A stretch of DNA of 7,684 nucleotides from Candidatus Kapaibacterium sp. (GCA_938038165.1 CALHRB010000184.1:1-7684); one strand, 5' to 3'. Positions 1-7,467 are shown, counted from the stretch's first letter. The notes: generated by a model not told the origin, from the letters alone. Numbers and translations are program-made.

Positions 1-60
1 ATAACAAATTTAAATAAAATTTTGGGCAAAGAAATAATCAAAGAACTTGTGATTAAATAA
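1..60 (+). CDS. 3' end of a probable DUF721/DciA-like protein (partial)
   Basis: An open frame runs in from the left edge and ends with TAA at 58-60. The visible C-terminus reads ITNLNKILGKEIIKELVIK. The pattern of a 'LN..LG..II..L.I+' helix followed by a short strand and stop resembles the C-terminal end of short DUF721 proteins, which are relatives of the DciA helicase-loading factor. In many bacteria, including Bacteroidota relatives, a DUF721 gene lies directly before gyrB in the dnaA-dnaN-recF cluster, and this context supports the call. Only 19 residues are visible, so the family assignment rests on a weak tail match plus synteny. The gene ends 68 bp before gyrB on the same strand and could be cotranscribed with it. 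Confidence 0.6.
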   Translation: MTNLNKILGKEIIKELVIK

Positions 61-89
61 GTTCACTTTAATAGCTCAGAAAAATTTCG

Positions 90-117
90 TATTTTTGTAA
101 GTTTATTAAAATATAAT
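90..117 (+). promoter_or_regulatory. Candidate gyrB promoter elements (weak)
   Basis: The 68-bp gap before gyrB holds two possible core elements. One is TATTTTTG at 90-97, which fits the Bacteroidota -7 consensus TAnnTTTG, with a poor TTTA at 67-70 in the -33 position. The other is a perfect TATAAT at 112-117 with no convincing -35; it would start transcription only a few bases before the gyrB ATG. In DNA this AT-rich either match could occur by chance, and gyrB may simply be read from an upstream operon promoter. No Shine-Dalgarno sequence precedes the gyrB start. Confidence 0.2.
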
Positions 118-128
118 ATCTTAAAACT

Positions 129-2165
129 ATGGAAGACGAAAAAAATATTCAAATTGAGGACATAAAAATCAATTATGATGAACCTGAATTAAATGCACAA
201 ACTAACCCTGATGAATACGACGAAGAAAGTATAAAAGTTTTAGAAGGGCTCGAAGCAGTTCGTTTGAGACCAGCTATGTATATAGGTGATATAGGGGAGC
301 GAGGACTCCACCATTTGATTCAGGAGGTTGTTGATAATTCAATTGATGAAGCCTTAGCCGGATTTTGCAAGAAAATCACTGTAATTCTTCATGCAGACGG
401 TTCTTGTTCTGTTGAGGACGATGGAAGAGGAATACCTGTTGGACCTCACCCTGTCAAACAAATTTCGACACTTGAAGTTGTTATGTGTACCCTTCATGCT
501 GGGGGAAAATTCGATAAATCTTCTTACAAGGTTTCAGGAGGTCTTCACGGAGTGGGGGTTTCTTGTGTTAATGCCCTGTCGTCAAAACTTATTGCAACCA
601 TTCATCGTGATGGAAAGATTTATCAGCAAGAATACTCCGAAGGTAATCCTTTGTTTGATATCAGGGAAATTGGAGTTTCGGACAGAACTGGCACCATAAT
701 TAGATTTTATCCTGACGAAAGTATTTTTAAAACAACTGTTTTCAGATTTAGCAAAGTCTCCGAAAGGTTAAGGGAACTTGCCTTTTTAAATCCTCATGTA
801 GTTATTGAGTTGAAAGATGAACGTGACGGCAGAAATGAGACTTTTCACTATGAAGGTGGCCTGGTTGATTTTGTTAAATACATTGATAATTCTACAACTC
901 AGTTAATTAAACCTATTTTTATTTCTGGCTCAGGAACAAATGGCACAAACAGTTTAACCAAAGTTGAAATTTGCTTTGCATACAATACTGGTTATAATGA
1001 AAATGTATTTTCTTATGTCAATAATATTAATACAATAGAAGGTGGAACTCACGTTTCGGGATTTCGGTCTGCTCTTACACGAACACTTAATGCTTATGCA
1101 TTGTCAAATAAACTCAATAAGGAACAATTAACAGGTGAGGATTTTAAAGAAGGGCTGACAGCTATAATTTCGGTTATGGTTCCCGAGCCTCAATTTGAAG
1201 GACAGACAAAAACCAAGTTGGGAAATGGTGAAGTTGAGGGAATAGTCAGAACAATTCTCAATGAAAAATTAACTGAGTATCTTGATCATAATCCTTCTGT
1301 TGCAAAAAAAATAATCGAAAAGGTAAGTCTTGCGGCTGAAGCACGAATTGCTGCAAGAAAATCGAGAGAATTAATAAGAAGAAAAAATGCACTGGACTCA
1401 GCAACTCTGCCTGGTAAATTAGCTGATTGTTCAAACAGAAATCCTGAAGAAACAGAGCTTTATATAGTTGAGGGAGATTCTGCTGGTGGCTCTGCCAAAC
1501 AAGGCAGAGACCGAAGATTTCAGGCAATACTTCCCTTAAAAGGAAAGATTTTGAATGTCCAGAAAGCAAGGCTTTCTAAAATATTGGAAAATGAAGAAAT
1601 CAGAACCATTTTTACTGCTATTGGTGCTGGATTTAACGATGAATTCGATCCAAACCGAAGTAGATATGGTAAAATTATACTTATGGCTGACGCTGATGTA
1701 GATGGCTCACATATAAGAACACTTCTTTTAACTCTGTTTTTCCTTTATATGAAAGATCTCGTTATTAATGGTAAGTTGTATATTGCACAACCACCACTGT
1801 ATAAGCTCAAGAAAGGAAAGCAAGAATATTATGCTTATAGCGACAAAGAAAGAGATGAAATAATCAAAAGAATTAAAAAGGATTTACCTTCAAAAGTTTT
1901 AGAAAATTCAGAAACTGATTTAACTGAAGAAAATACAACTGCTGATGGTATCACAATTTCCAGATTTAAAGGTCTTGGTGAAATGAACCCTGATCAACTC
2001 TGGGAAACTACTATGAACCCCGAAACAAGAACGTTGCTTCAGGTTACTGTTGATAGTGCAGCCGAAGCTTCTTTAATTTTTGAAAAATTGATGGGTGATA
2101 AAGTAGAACCAAGACGGGAGTTCATCGAAGAAAATGCAATGTATGTAAAAAATCTGGATATCTAA
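129..2165 (+). CDS. gyrB: DNA gyrase subunit B
   Basis: ATPase subunit of DNA gyrase (type IIA topoisomerase). It works with GyrA, not encoded here, to introduce negative supercoils in the cytoplasm. At 678 aa it matches short GyrBs lacking the ~170-residue insert of the 804-aa E. coli protein. The GHKL ATPase domain (about 30-245) has catalytic Glu66 and Mg-binding Asn70 in EVVDNSIDEAL, adenine-contacting Asp97 in DDGRGIP, and GGLHGVGV at 137-144. Arg160 aligns with E. coli Arg136, the coumarin-contact position. The transducer domain carries Lys361 in QTKTKLG. The TOPRIM domain has Glu448 (EGDSAGGSAKQGR) and Asp521/523/525 (DADVDG). The tail has RFKGLGEMNP at 612-621 and ends EPRREFIEENA...NLDI, typical of GyrB; ParE is the only real alternative. 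All catalytic residues are intact. ATG at 129 is the first possible start, because an in-frame TAA lies at 114-116. It gives an acidic N-terminal extension of about 25 residues relative to E. coli. No Shine-Dalgarno is visible. Confidence 0.97.
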   Translation: MEDEKNIQIEDIKINYDEPELNAQTNPDEYDEESIKVLEGLEAVRLRPAMYIGDIGERGLHHLIQEVVDNSIDEALAGFCKKITVILHADGSCSVEDDGRGIPVGPHPVKQISTLEVVMCTLHAGGKFDKSSYKVSGGLHGVGVSCVNALSSKLIATIHRDGKIYQQEYSEGNPLFDIREIGVSDRTGTIIRFYPDESIFKTTVFRFSKVSERLRELAFLNPHVVIELKDERDGRNETFHYEGGLVDFVKYIDNSTTQLIKPIFISGSGTNGTNSLTKVEICFAYNTGYNENVFSYVNNINTIEGGTHVSGFRSALTRTLNAYALSNKLNKEQLTGEDFKEGLTAIISVMVPEPQFEGQTKTKLGNGEVEGIVRTILNEKLTEYLDHNPSVAKKIIEKVSLAAEARIAARKSRELIRRKNALDSATLPGKLADCSNRNPEETELYIVEGDSAGGSAKQGRDRRFQAILPLKGKILNVQKARLSKILENEEIRTIFTAIGAGFNDEFDPNRSRYGKIILMADADVDGSHIRTLLLTLFFLYMKDLVINGKLYIAQPPLYKLKKGKQEYYAYSDKERDEIIKRIKKDLPSKVLENSETDLTEENTTADGITISRFKGLGEMNPDQLWETTMNPETRTLLQVTVDSAAEASLIFEKLMGDKVEPRREFIEENAMYVKNLDI

Positions 2166-2255
2166 AACTTGATTTTCTCTTTTTCATTATTGTTGTGATT
2201 ATTTACAACTTAATCCATTTAATTCATAAAAATTAATAAACTAAAAGATCAACCT

Positions 2256-2293
2256 TTTATGTAGAGATGGGCTTTGCCACATCCCTACATAAA
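2256..2293. repeat. Intergenic hairpin (inverted repeat) between convergent genes
   Basis: A 14-bp arm, 2256-2269, is complementary to 2280-2293 with one mismatch (A2265 against C2284). An inner GGC/GCC pairing (2270-2272 with 2276-2278) closes a TTT loop, leaving A2279 bulged. In minus-strand RNA the mismatch becomes a G-U wobble, so the stem is continuous and fits best downstream of the minus-strand response-regulator gene, whose stop is 18 bp away. No run of T follows the stem on either strand, so it is not a textbook Rho-independent terminator. The GTAGAGATG...CATCCCTAC arms resemble small dispersed palindromic (REP-like) elements found between genes in many bacteria. A terminator or mRNA 3'-end protection role is equally possible. 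The rest of the 146-bp gap shows nothing recognisable. Confidence 0.6.
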
Positions 2294-2311
2294 CTACAAG
2301 AAAGATTGCTT

Positions 2312-3478
2312 TCAAGACCCAAAGTAATTTAATGTTAATGTTGTAATGTCGTCGCTCTGCTCAGCTCCTTCTGCGTGAAGCTTTACATCAGCAACAACCC
2401 TTTCGGATATTTCTTTGGCTTCAATACCAACACACCCGGAAAGAAGCTTTTCAAGCCTTGGTTCAGAATATTGCTTATTGTCAACATCCATTGCTTCCGA
2501 GACACCATCAGAGAAAACAAAAATTGACTCCCCTGGAAATATTTGAATAGTTTTTGAATGATAGTTCAAATCCTCTATTCCACCAAGAACGAAATCGCCG
2601 GTTTTTTCTATCATCACAACCCCCCTGTCTTTCGAGATAATATATGGAGGATTATGACCACCATTGCTGTAAGTCAGAAATCCAGTATTAATATTCAGAA
2701 TACCGTAGAAAACTGTAACAAACATTGAATCAACGCTTTCCTGGCAGAGTAGATTATTGACATATTTCAAACATTGATCGGGCGTCAGACCTTGCATAGC
2801 ATTTGCTTTTAAGAGAGTTCTGCTGACAGCCATAAAAATGGAAGCTGGTACTCCTTTCCCGGATACATCCCCAACAATAAATCCAAGTTCATTGTCATTT
2901 ATAAGAAAGAAATCGTAGAAATCACCCCCAATGAATTTAGCTGCATTCATAGTGGCGTAAATATCAAATTCCTTCCGATTTGGAAATGCGGGAAAATCTT
3001 TTGGAAGAATTGATGATTGAATTTCTCTGGCTATATTTAGGTCATGTTGGATTGCAACTAATTGATCATGTTCCATTAAAGACCTTCTTAATAAGGATGC
3101 TTGTTCGATAGTCTTGTTTATTGTTATTTCAAGGTCGTTAAAGTCAATTGGTTTTGTAACAAAATCAAAAGCACCTCTGTTCATAGCCGTTCTGATGTTT
3201 TCCATATCACCATAGGCAGAAACGATGACGGTTTTAAGTGCAGGGTTGTTTAACTCATGAATTTTGGATAAAAGAGTCAACCCATCCATTTCAGGCATGT
3301 TAATATCAGAAAGAATTATACTGACATCCGGGTTTTCATCAAGTTTTGCCAGAGCCTCAAAACCATTATGAGCAAATATGAAACTATATTTTTTTTCTCT
3401 AATTTCACGCCGGAACTTCTGAGTGATCATTGGTTCGACATCTAATTCGTCGTCCACATACATTATTTTAAAAGTCAT
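2312..3478 (-). CDS. Response regulator with PP2C (RsbU/SpoIIE-type) serine/threonine phosphatase output
   Basis: A 388-aa cytoplasmic protein. The N-terminal receiver domain (about 3-126) has acidic Asp9/Asp10, phosphoacceptor Asp58 in SDINMPEMDG, Ser87 and Lys109 in the FVTKP motif, so every phosphorylation residue is present. A helical linker (about 127-160) ends in the REIQSSILP signature typical of RsbU-like phosphatases. The PP2C domain (about 170-385) shows metal-binding GGDFYD (Asp186), GDVSGKG (Asp204), the NGGHNPP turn at 272-278, FSDGVSEA (Asp324) and QSDDIT (Asp376/377), so it should be catalytically active. In the known family these enzymes dephosphorylate Ser/Thr on anti-sigma-factor antagonists (STAS proteins), freeing a sigma factor by partner switching. 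No STAS protein or RsbW-like kinase is in the window, so the substrate is unknown. It lies 69 bp downstream of the histidine kinase on the same strand and is its likely partner. An AGGAGG site fixes the start. Confidence 0.93.
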   Translation of the reverse strand: MTFKIMYVDDELDVEPMITQKFRREIREKKYSFIFAHNGFEALAKLDENPDVSIILSDINMPEMDGLTLLSKIHELNNPALKTVIVSAYGDMENIRTAMNRGAFDFVTKPIDFNDLEITINKTIEQASLLRRSLMEHDQLVAIQHDLNIAREIQSSILPKDFPAFPNRKEFDIYATMNAAKFIGGDFYDFFLINDNELGFIVGDVSGKGVPASIFMAVSRTLLKANAMQGLTPDQCLKYVNNLLCQESVDSMFVTVFYGILNINTGFLTYSNGGHNPPYIISKDRGVVMIEKTGDFVLGGIEDLNYHSKTIQIFPGESIFVFSDGVSEAMDVDNKQYSEPRLEKLLSGCVGIEAKEISERVVADVKLHAEGAEQSDDITTLTLNYFGS

Positions 3479-3483
3479 TTAAT

Positions 3484-3489
3484 CCTCCT
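3484..3489 (-). promoter_or_regulatory. Shine-Dalgarno site of the response regulator-phosphatase gene
   Basis: The minus strand reads AGGAGG, then a 5-nt spacer (ATTAA), then ATG. This is a near-consensus ribosome binding site and supports the start at 3478. It contrasts with gyrB, which has none. An AT-only palindrome (TATTTA-A-TAAATA, 3491-3503) lies immediately upstream on the mRNA but is too weak to call regulatory. Confidence 0.8.
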
Positions 3490-3547
3490 ATATTTAATAA
3501 ATATTTTTTTTCTGATAAGTTCTATGAACCCAAATGGTTAGAAAATA

Positions 3548-6500
3548 TTAACTTTTTAGGTTCAAAGGTATAGTGATAATAAATTCAGTTGATTCACCTG
3601 GAACAGAATTGACTTCTAATTTACCTCGATGAATCTGTGTTACGATATCATAACTCATTGATAAACCCAATACAGTCCCTTTGCCAGTAGGTTTGGTGGT
3701 GAAAAATGGTTGAAAGATTTTATCTATTACGCTTTGTGGAATTCCAGTACCATTATCTTTGATGCTAATCTGAAAATTATCAACATTCTTTTTTGTTTTA
3801 ATTTGAATCTTTGGGAAATAGCCTTGTTTTAGTTTTATACTTTTTTCGTTGACGGCATAACAGGAATTATTCACTATATTCAGAATAACTCTGCTTAAAT
3901 CTTGAGGCACCACATTGACCTTTCCGATAGATTCATCATAATCAGTATCGAAGGCAGTATTAAAATCATGATTCTGGGCTCTCATGCCATGATAGGCAAG
4001 ATTAACGTATTCTTTTACCATTGCGTTAACGTCTGTTGGTTGAAACTCTCCTGATTTTCCTCTGGAGTGCATCAACATCCCTTTGACTATACTTTCGGCT
4101 CGCTTACCATGTTCATTGATTTTTGAAATATTATCATTTAGAGTTCCAATAATATCAAGAAGATTATCATAATCATCTTGATTAAAATTATCTTTTGCCT
4201 TTTCAACTTCTTCATTTAACTCATCAATAAGGTCTTTTGACAGGGAAGAGAAATTATTGACAAAGTTTAATGGATTTTGAATTTCGTGTGCAATTCCTGC
4301 GGTTAATTGTCCAAGAGAGGCTAATTTTTCGGATTGGACAAGTTGTTGTTGAGTATCTTTGAGGTTGTTTAATGTAATCTGCAAATCTTCTAATATCTTT
4401 GTTTTAATAAATGCAGAAACAAGATGCTCTTTTAGATTGTTAAGCAGACTCAGATCATTTTCTAAAAAAGCATTCTTAGAGGTAAAATTTTCGAGAATAA
4501 GAAAAGCTTCAATTTTGTTATCTATCCGAATTAAAATTGTAACAAAGGAGAGAGGTTGTTCCAGTTCATTTAATTTTGTAAATTCATTACTTAAATGGGG
4601 ATATCTATCAAATTCTTTCGCTAAAAAAATATCTTCAAATATTTCTTCTGAAATTGAGATATAACGTTTCTCGGCTTCCTGAGGAGAAAGAGCAAACTCT
4701 TCAAAAAGATTTATATCCCAGCCCAGACTTGCTTTAAATTTAAATTTAGAGATATTACTATCCCAAACAAGGGCGGTTGCCCTATCGATGACTTTCAAAA
4801 CCTTGACTCTCTCGAGAATCGAAATAAGTAATTTGTTGAAATTGATTTCGTTATTTATTGCTTGAACTATGCCGTTAATTTTTTCGAGTTCGTCGTTTTT
4901 TATAAAAAGCTGTAAAGATTGAACTTCAATTTCTTCTTTTTGCTCCATTATCTCAGCTGTTCTTTCTTCAACTATTGCTTCAAGAGCTTGTTTTTCATTT
5001 TCGAGTTTTCTGCCTCTCCACCTAATTATGAGAAAGATGGATGATATTCCTATGATAACATATAAAGCATATGCCCAGATAGTGGCAAACCAGGGGGTTT
5101 CAATAGTGAAATCAAATTCAGCAAAATCAGACATTTCATCATATATATTTTTTGCTCTTACTTTGAATTTATAATGACCATAGGAAAGATTTGTGTATTC
5201 CTTCTTTGTGCTAGTAGTCCAATCGGAAAGAACTTTATCAAACCCCTCGAGAATATATTGATATTCGTTTTTACCTAAAATTTCATAGGATGTGCTTGAA
5301 TAGAAAAAAGTAATTGTGTTCTCTTCTGGTAAAAGTAGAGCTGATTTTGGTTTACTATTTTGGTCAAGTCCACTATAGCCAAAAAATATTTCTTTTTCGT
5401 TATTTACAATAATATCCCGAATCAAAGTGTTGAAATTAGTTTTGTTATTCAAACCTGATTTTTCCTGAAATCTTATAATGACATCATTTCCAACAAGCCA
5501 GATGATATCGTTATCAAGTTCTGCCTCGTGATCCACAAAAATAGATTTAACAGTGAAAAATGAGATAGGCTTGAATTTCTTTTGATCTTTTCTGTAAATT
5601 ACCTTGTTATTATTTTCTTCTTTAAATTTAATAAGCTGGGCAAAGTTTTTATCAGAACCATCTGTTGACCATATGCGATTTTTTTGATCCTGATAGATTT
5701 TGCTAAACCAATTGGATTTTGAATCCAGACTGTCAGTAATAAATTCATCAGCTATTTTAAATTTTTTTTCTGTTTTATCAAAATAATGAACTCCTTCGAT
5801 AGTAGAGACCAATAATTTTCCATCAATAAAATTAACAGAATTGCCGACATTTGAGGGCAAACCATTTTGATTATCAAATTTTTTCAGAGAAAGATTATTT
5901 AAATCAAAACATAGCACTCCGTTATTGCTGGTTGCAGCCCAGATAAGTCCGTCCGAATCTTCTTGAATACTTCTTACTTCATCAAACAGTTCAATTTGAT
6001 TAGAGTTAGCATTTGGATATTCGTTTAGCTTTTTGACAAGGTAGCCGTTGTTCTTTTGTTCAATAATTTCTAATCCGTTAATTGTTCCTGCATAGTAGAA
6101 ATTTTGTTTGAATTGTGACTTCTTGATTACAAATGAAAAGTTATTAGAAATTCTTTCAGTTGAACCGTTATCATTGATTTTAATAACGCCTGAACTTGTT
6201 GCAACTAATAAATCATTTGCCGTAATTTCCAAGTCCCAACATCCAGAATTCAAGCCGGAAAATTTCTCGAATTTATATGGCTCTGTTTCTGACAAATAAT
6301 AGAGACCCTCTAAAGTAGTAACAAAAATTTTGTTTTTAAACCTTGTTATATCATTGATGCTCCCTTTAAGTCCATTTCTTTTGTCAAAATAAGTCAAAGG
6401 TAAGAAATAATCAATTCTTGATATACCGTTGTTAAGACCAACCCATAAACCATTATCATCAGATAAGTAGATCGAATTCACATAATTGCTAATTAGTCCG

Positions 6501-7453
6501 GAGAATTCATCAATAATATCAATAATTTTTAGATTCTTGTCAATTATCAGAATCCCGCTTCTTTGTGTGCCAATTGCATAAAATTCATTACCCAATGGAA
6601 CAGCACAATTACTACCAAAGTTTTTAATAAAATCACTGGTTTCAGAATTAATTTTTGTGATGTTATGATTCTCATAAAAAAATAATCCATCAGCCTCGGT
6701 GCCAATCAATTTTTTTTGATTGTCCAGAGATAGTATGAAACTAATTCTTATTTCATCATTGAATACTTCGCCATGACTGACAGATACTGACTGACCTTGT
6801 TCGTTAATTTTTATTAAACCTCGTGTTTTCTCTGTATAGAATATTTCATTACCTACACGGAATGCATTTAATATTGATTGATCTTTTATTATTTCAGAAA
6901 ATTTGTTATCACTAAATTTTAAAATCCAATTATTAGAAATAAAGTAAATTCCTTCGTTAACTTCAAAAATTTTAATAATTTCATAAAAGCTTCTATAAAT
7001 ACTATCAACTTTATCAACAATATTCTTAAATAAGATATTACCATTAATATCGGATTCGAGGTAACCAAATTCTTTTCTACCGCCGGCATAAATTCTTCCG
7101 TCTTTTGTTTGAGCAAAGGTTTTGACTCTATTGATGCTCTTAGTTAATATAGTTCGCCAACTTGTTCCATCATATTCAAGAATACCGGTAAAGTTAGCAA
7201 AATACATAACACCGCGTTTATCCTGAACTATATCGAAATTTTCTCCTTCACCATTATAATCAACAGGACTAAAATTTTTTATAAATGGTAATCCTTTGCT
7301 GGTTTTTATCATTTTGTTGGTTAAACCCCTGTTATTCAAGGCTTTTGGTTGATTAATCTTCGAATTTAATTTTATGGTTTGACCATAAATTAAAAATCCT
7401 ACTCCGAGAATCACAGAAATGGTCAATGCCGTAAATATTAATTTTTTTAACAT
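3548..7453 (-). CDS. Membrane sensor histidine kinase with two-component-regulator propeller, Y_Y_Y and GAF-like domains
   Basis: A 1301-aa sensor kinase. An N-terminal hydrophobic segment (about 5-24) acts as signal peptide or anchor; there is no lipobox Cys. Residues about 70-665 hold some 14 degenerate Reg_prop blades, for example FANFTGILEYD (85-95), GLWVGLNNGISRID (335-348) and GLIWAATSNNGVLCFD (502-517), enough for two seven-bladed propellers. A Y_Y_Y domain (about 711-786; LEGFD, YGHYKFKVRAKN) leads into the second membrane segment (about 788-811). The cytoplasmic part has a charged coiled coil (about 812-865), a GAF-like domain (about 866-1018), a DHp with phosphoacceptor His1056 (AGIAHEIQNPLNF), and a HATPase with N-box NIVNNS (1192-1197), G1 DNGTGIP (1233-1239), F-box FQPFFTTKP and G2 GKGTVLGLS. 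Val1261 replaces the usual G2 glycine. There is no C-terminal receiver or DNA-binding domain, unlike hybrid HTCS proteins. It should sense an unknown extracytoplasmic ligand and phosphorylate the receiver-PP2C protein encoded directly downstream. The start is supported by a GGAAGGA site. Confidence 0.93.
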   Translation of the reverse strand: MLKKLIFTALTISVILGVGFLIYGQTIKLNSKINQPKALNNRGLTNKMIKTSKGLPFIKNFSPVDYNGEGENFDIVQDKRGVMYFANFTGILEYDGTSWRTILTKSINRVKTFAQTKDGRIYAGGRKEFGYLESDINGNILFKNIVDKVDSIYRSFYEIIKIFEVNEGIYFISNNWILKFSDNKFSEIIKDQSILNAFRVGNEIFYTEKTRGLIKINEQGQSVSVSHGEVFNDEIRISFILSLDNQKKLIGTEADGLFFYENHNITKINSETSDFIKNFGSNCAVPLGNEFYAIGTQRSGILIIDKNLKIIDIIDEFSGLISNYVNSIYLSDDNGLWVGLNNGISRIDYFLPLTYFDKRNGLKGSINDITRFKNKIFVTTLEGLYYLSETEPYKFEKFSGLNSGCWDLEITANDLLVATSSGVIKINDNGSTERISNNFSFVIKKSQFKQNFYYAGTINGLEIIEQKNNGYLVKKLNEYPNANSNQIELFDEVRSIQEDSDGLIWAATSNNGVLCFDLNNLSLKKFDNQNGLPSNVGNSVNFIDGKLLVSTIEGVHYFDKTEKKFKIADEFITDSLDSKSNWFSKIYQDQKNRIWSTDGSDKNFAQLIKFKEENNNKVIYRKDQKKFKPISFFTVKSIFVDHEAELDNDIIWLVGNDVIIRFQEKSGLNNKTNFNTLIRDIIVNNEKEIFFGYSGLDQNSKPKSALLLPEENTITFFYSSTSYEILGKNEYQYILEGFDKVLSDWTTSTKKEYTNLSYGHYKFKVRAKNIYDEMSDFAEFDFTIETPWFATIWAYALYVIIGISSIFLIIRWRGRKLENEKQALEAIVEERTAEIMEQKEEIEVQSLQLFIKNDELEKINGIVQAINNEINFNKLLISILERVKVLKVIDRATALVWDSNISKFKFKASLGWDINLFEEFALSPQEAEKRYISISEEIFEDIFLAKEFDRYPHLSNEFTKLNELEQPLSFVTILIRIDNKIEAFLILENFTSKNAFLENDLSLLNNLKEHLVSAFIKTKILEDLQITLNNLKDTQQQLVQSEKLASLGQLTAGIAHEIQNPLNFVNNFSSLSKDLIDELNEEVEKAKDNFNQDDYDNLLDIIGTLNDNISKINEHGKRAESIVKGMLMHSRGKSGEFQPTDVNAMVKEYVNLAYHGMRAQNHDFNTAFDTDYDESIGKVNVVPQDLSRVILNIVNNSCYAVNEKSIKLKQGYFPKIQIKTKKNVDNFQISIKDNGTGIPQSVIDKIFQPFFTTKPTGKGTVLGLSMSYDIVTQIHRGKLEVNSVPGESTEFIITIPLNLKS

Positions 7454-7460
7454 TTATGTT

Positions 7461-7467
7461 TCCTTCC
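7461..7467 (-). promoter_or_regulatory. Shine-Dalgarno site of the histidine kinase gene
   Basis: The minus strand reads GGAAGGA, then a 7-nt spacer, then ATG at 7453-7451. This supports the chosen start, which also puts a Lys-Lys-hydrophobic signal segment at the N-terminus as expected for an exported sensor. The rest of the 83-bp gap up to the next gene is AT-rich, and I see no convincing promoter or terminator hairpin in it. Whether the kinase has its own promoter or is cotranscribed with the upstream gene is therefore open. Confidence 0.65.

Noticed and set aside
61..128. Replication-origin elements (DnaA boxes) near gyrB
   Set aside because: Gene order suggests the dnaA region could be near, but I found no TTATCCACA-like boxes in the intergenic stretches.
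391..699. 102-aa open frame on the + strand inside gyrB, in another frame
   Set aside because: It lies wholly within the conserved gyrB ATPase coding sequence and has no recognisable domain or ribosome binding site.
1303..1312. A8 run in gyrB as a possible programmed frameshift site
   Set aside because: The main frame continues through all conserved GyrB motifs, and a -1 slip soon meets a stop. A-runs of this length are expected in such AT-rich DNA.
1258..1569. 103-aa antisense open frame across the gyrB TOPRIM region
   Set aside because: Leu/Gln/Phe-rich composition is what the reverse of Lys/Glu-rich coding sequence gives. It is a shadow of gyrB.
2166..2255. Rho-independent terminator just after gyrB
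   Set aside because: There are T-rich stretches but no stem directly before them. The only hairpin is about 90 bp downstream and lacks a T-run.
3491..3503. Perfect AT-only palindrome TATTTA-A-TAAATA next to the AGGAGG site
   Set aside because: Short and all A/T, so weak as RNA structure or operator and likely by chance in this base composition.
4359..4664. 101-aa + strand open frame antisense to the kinase GAF-like region
   Set aside because: Ser/Arg/Phe-rich shadow of the kinase gene with no independent evidence.
6108..6299. 63-aa + strand open frame antisense to the kinase propeller
   Set aside because: Shadow frame without a ribosome binding site or family resemblance.
6919..7116. 65-aa minus-strand open frame in another frame of the kinase gene
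   Set aside because: Entirely overlapped by the propeller-coding frame. Its hydrophobic composition follows from the AT-rich codons.
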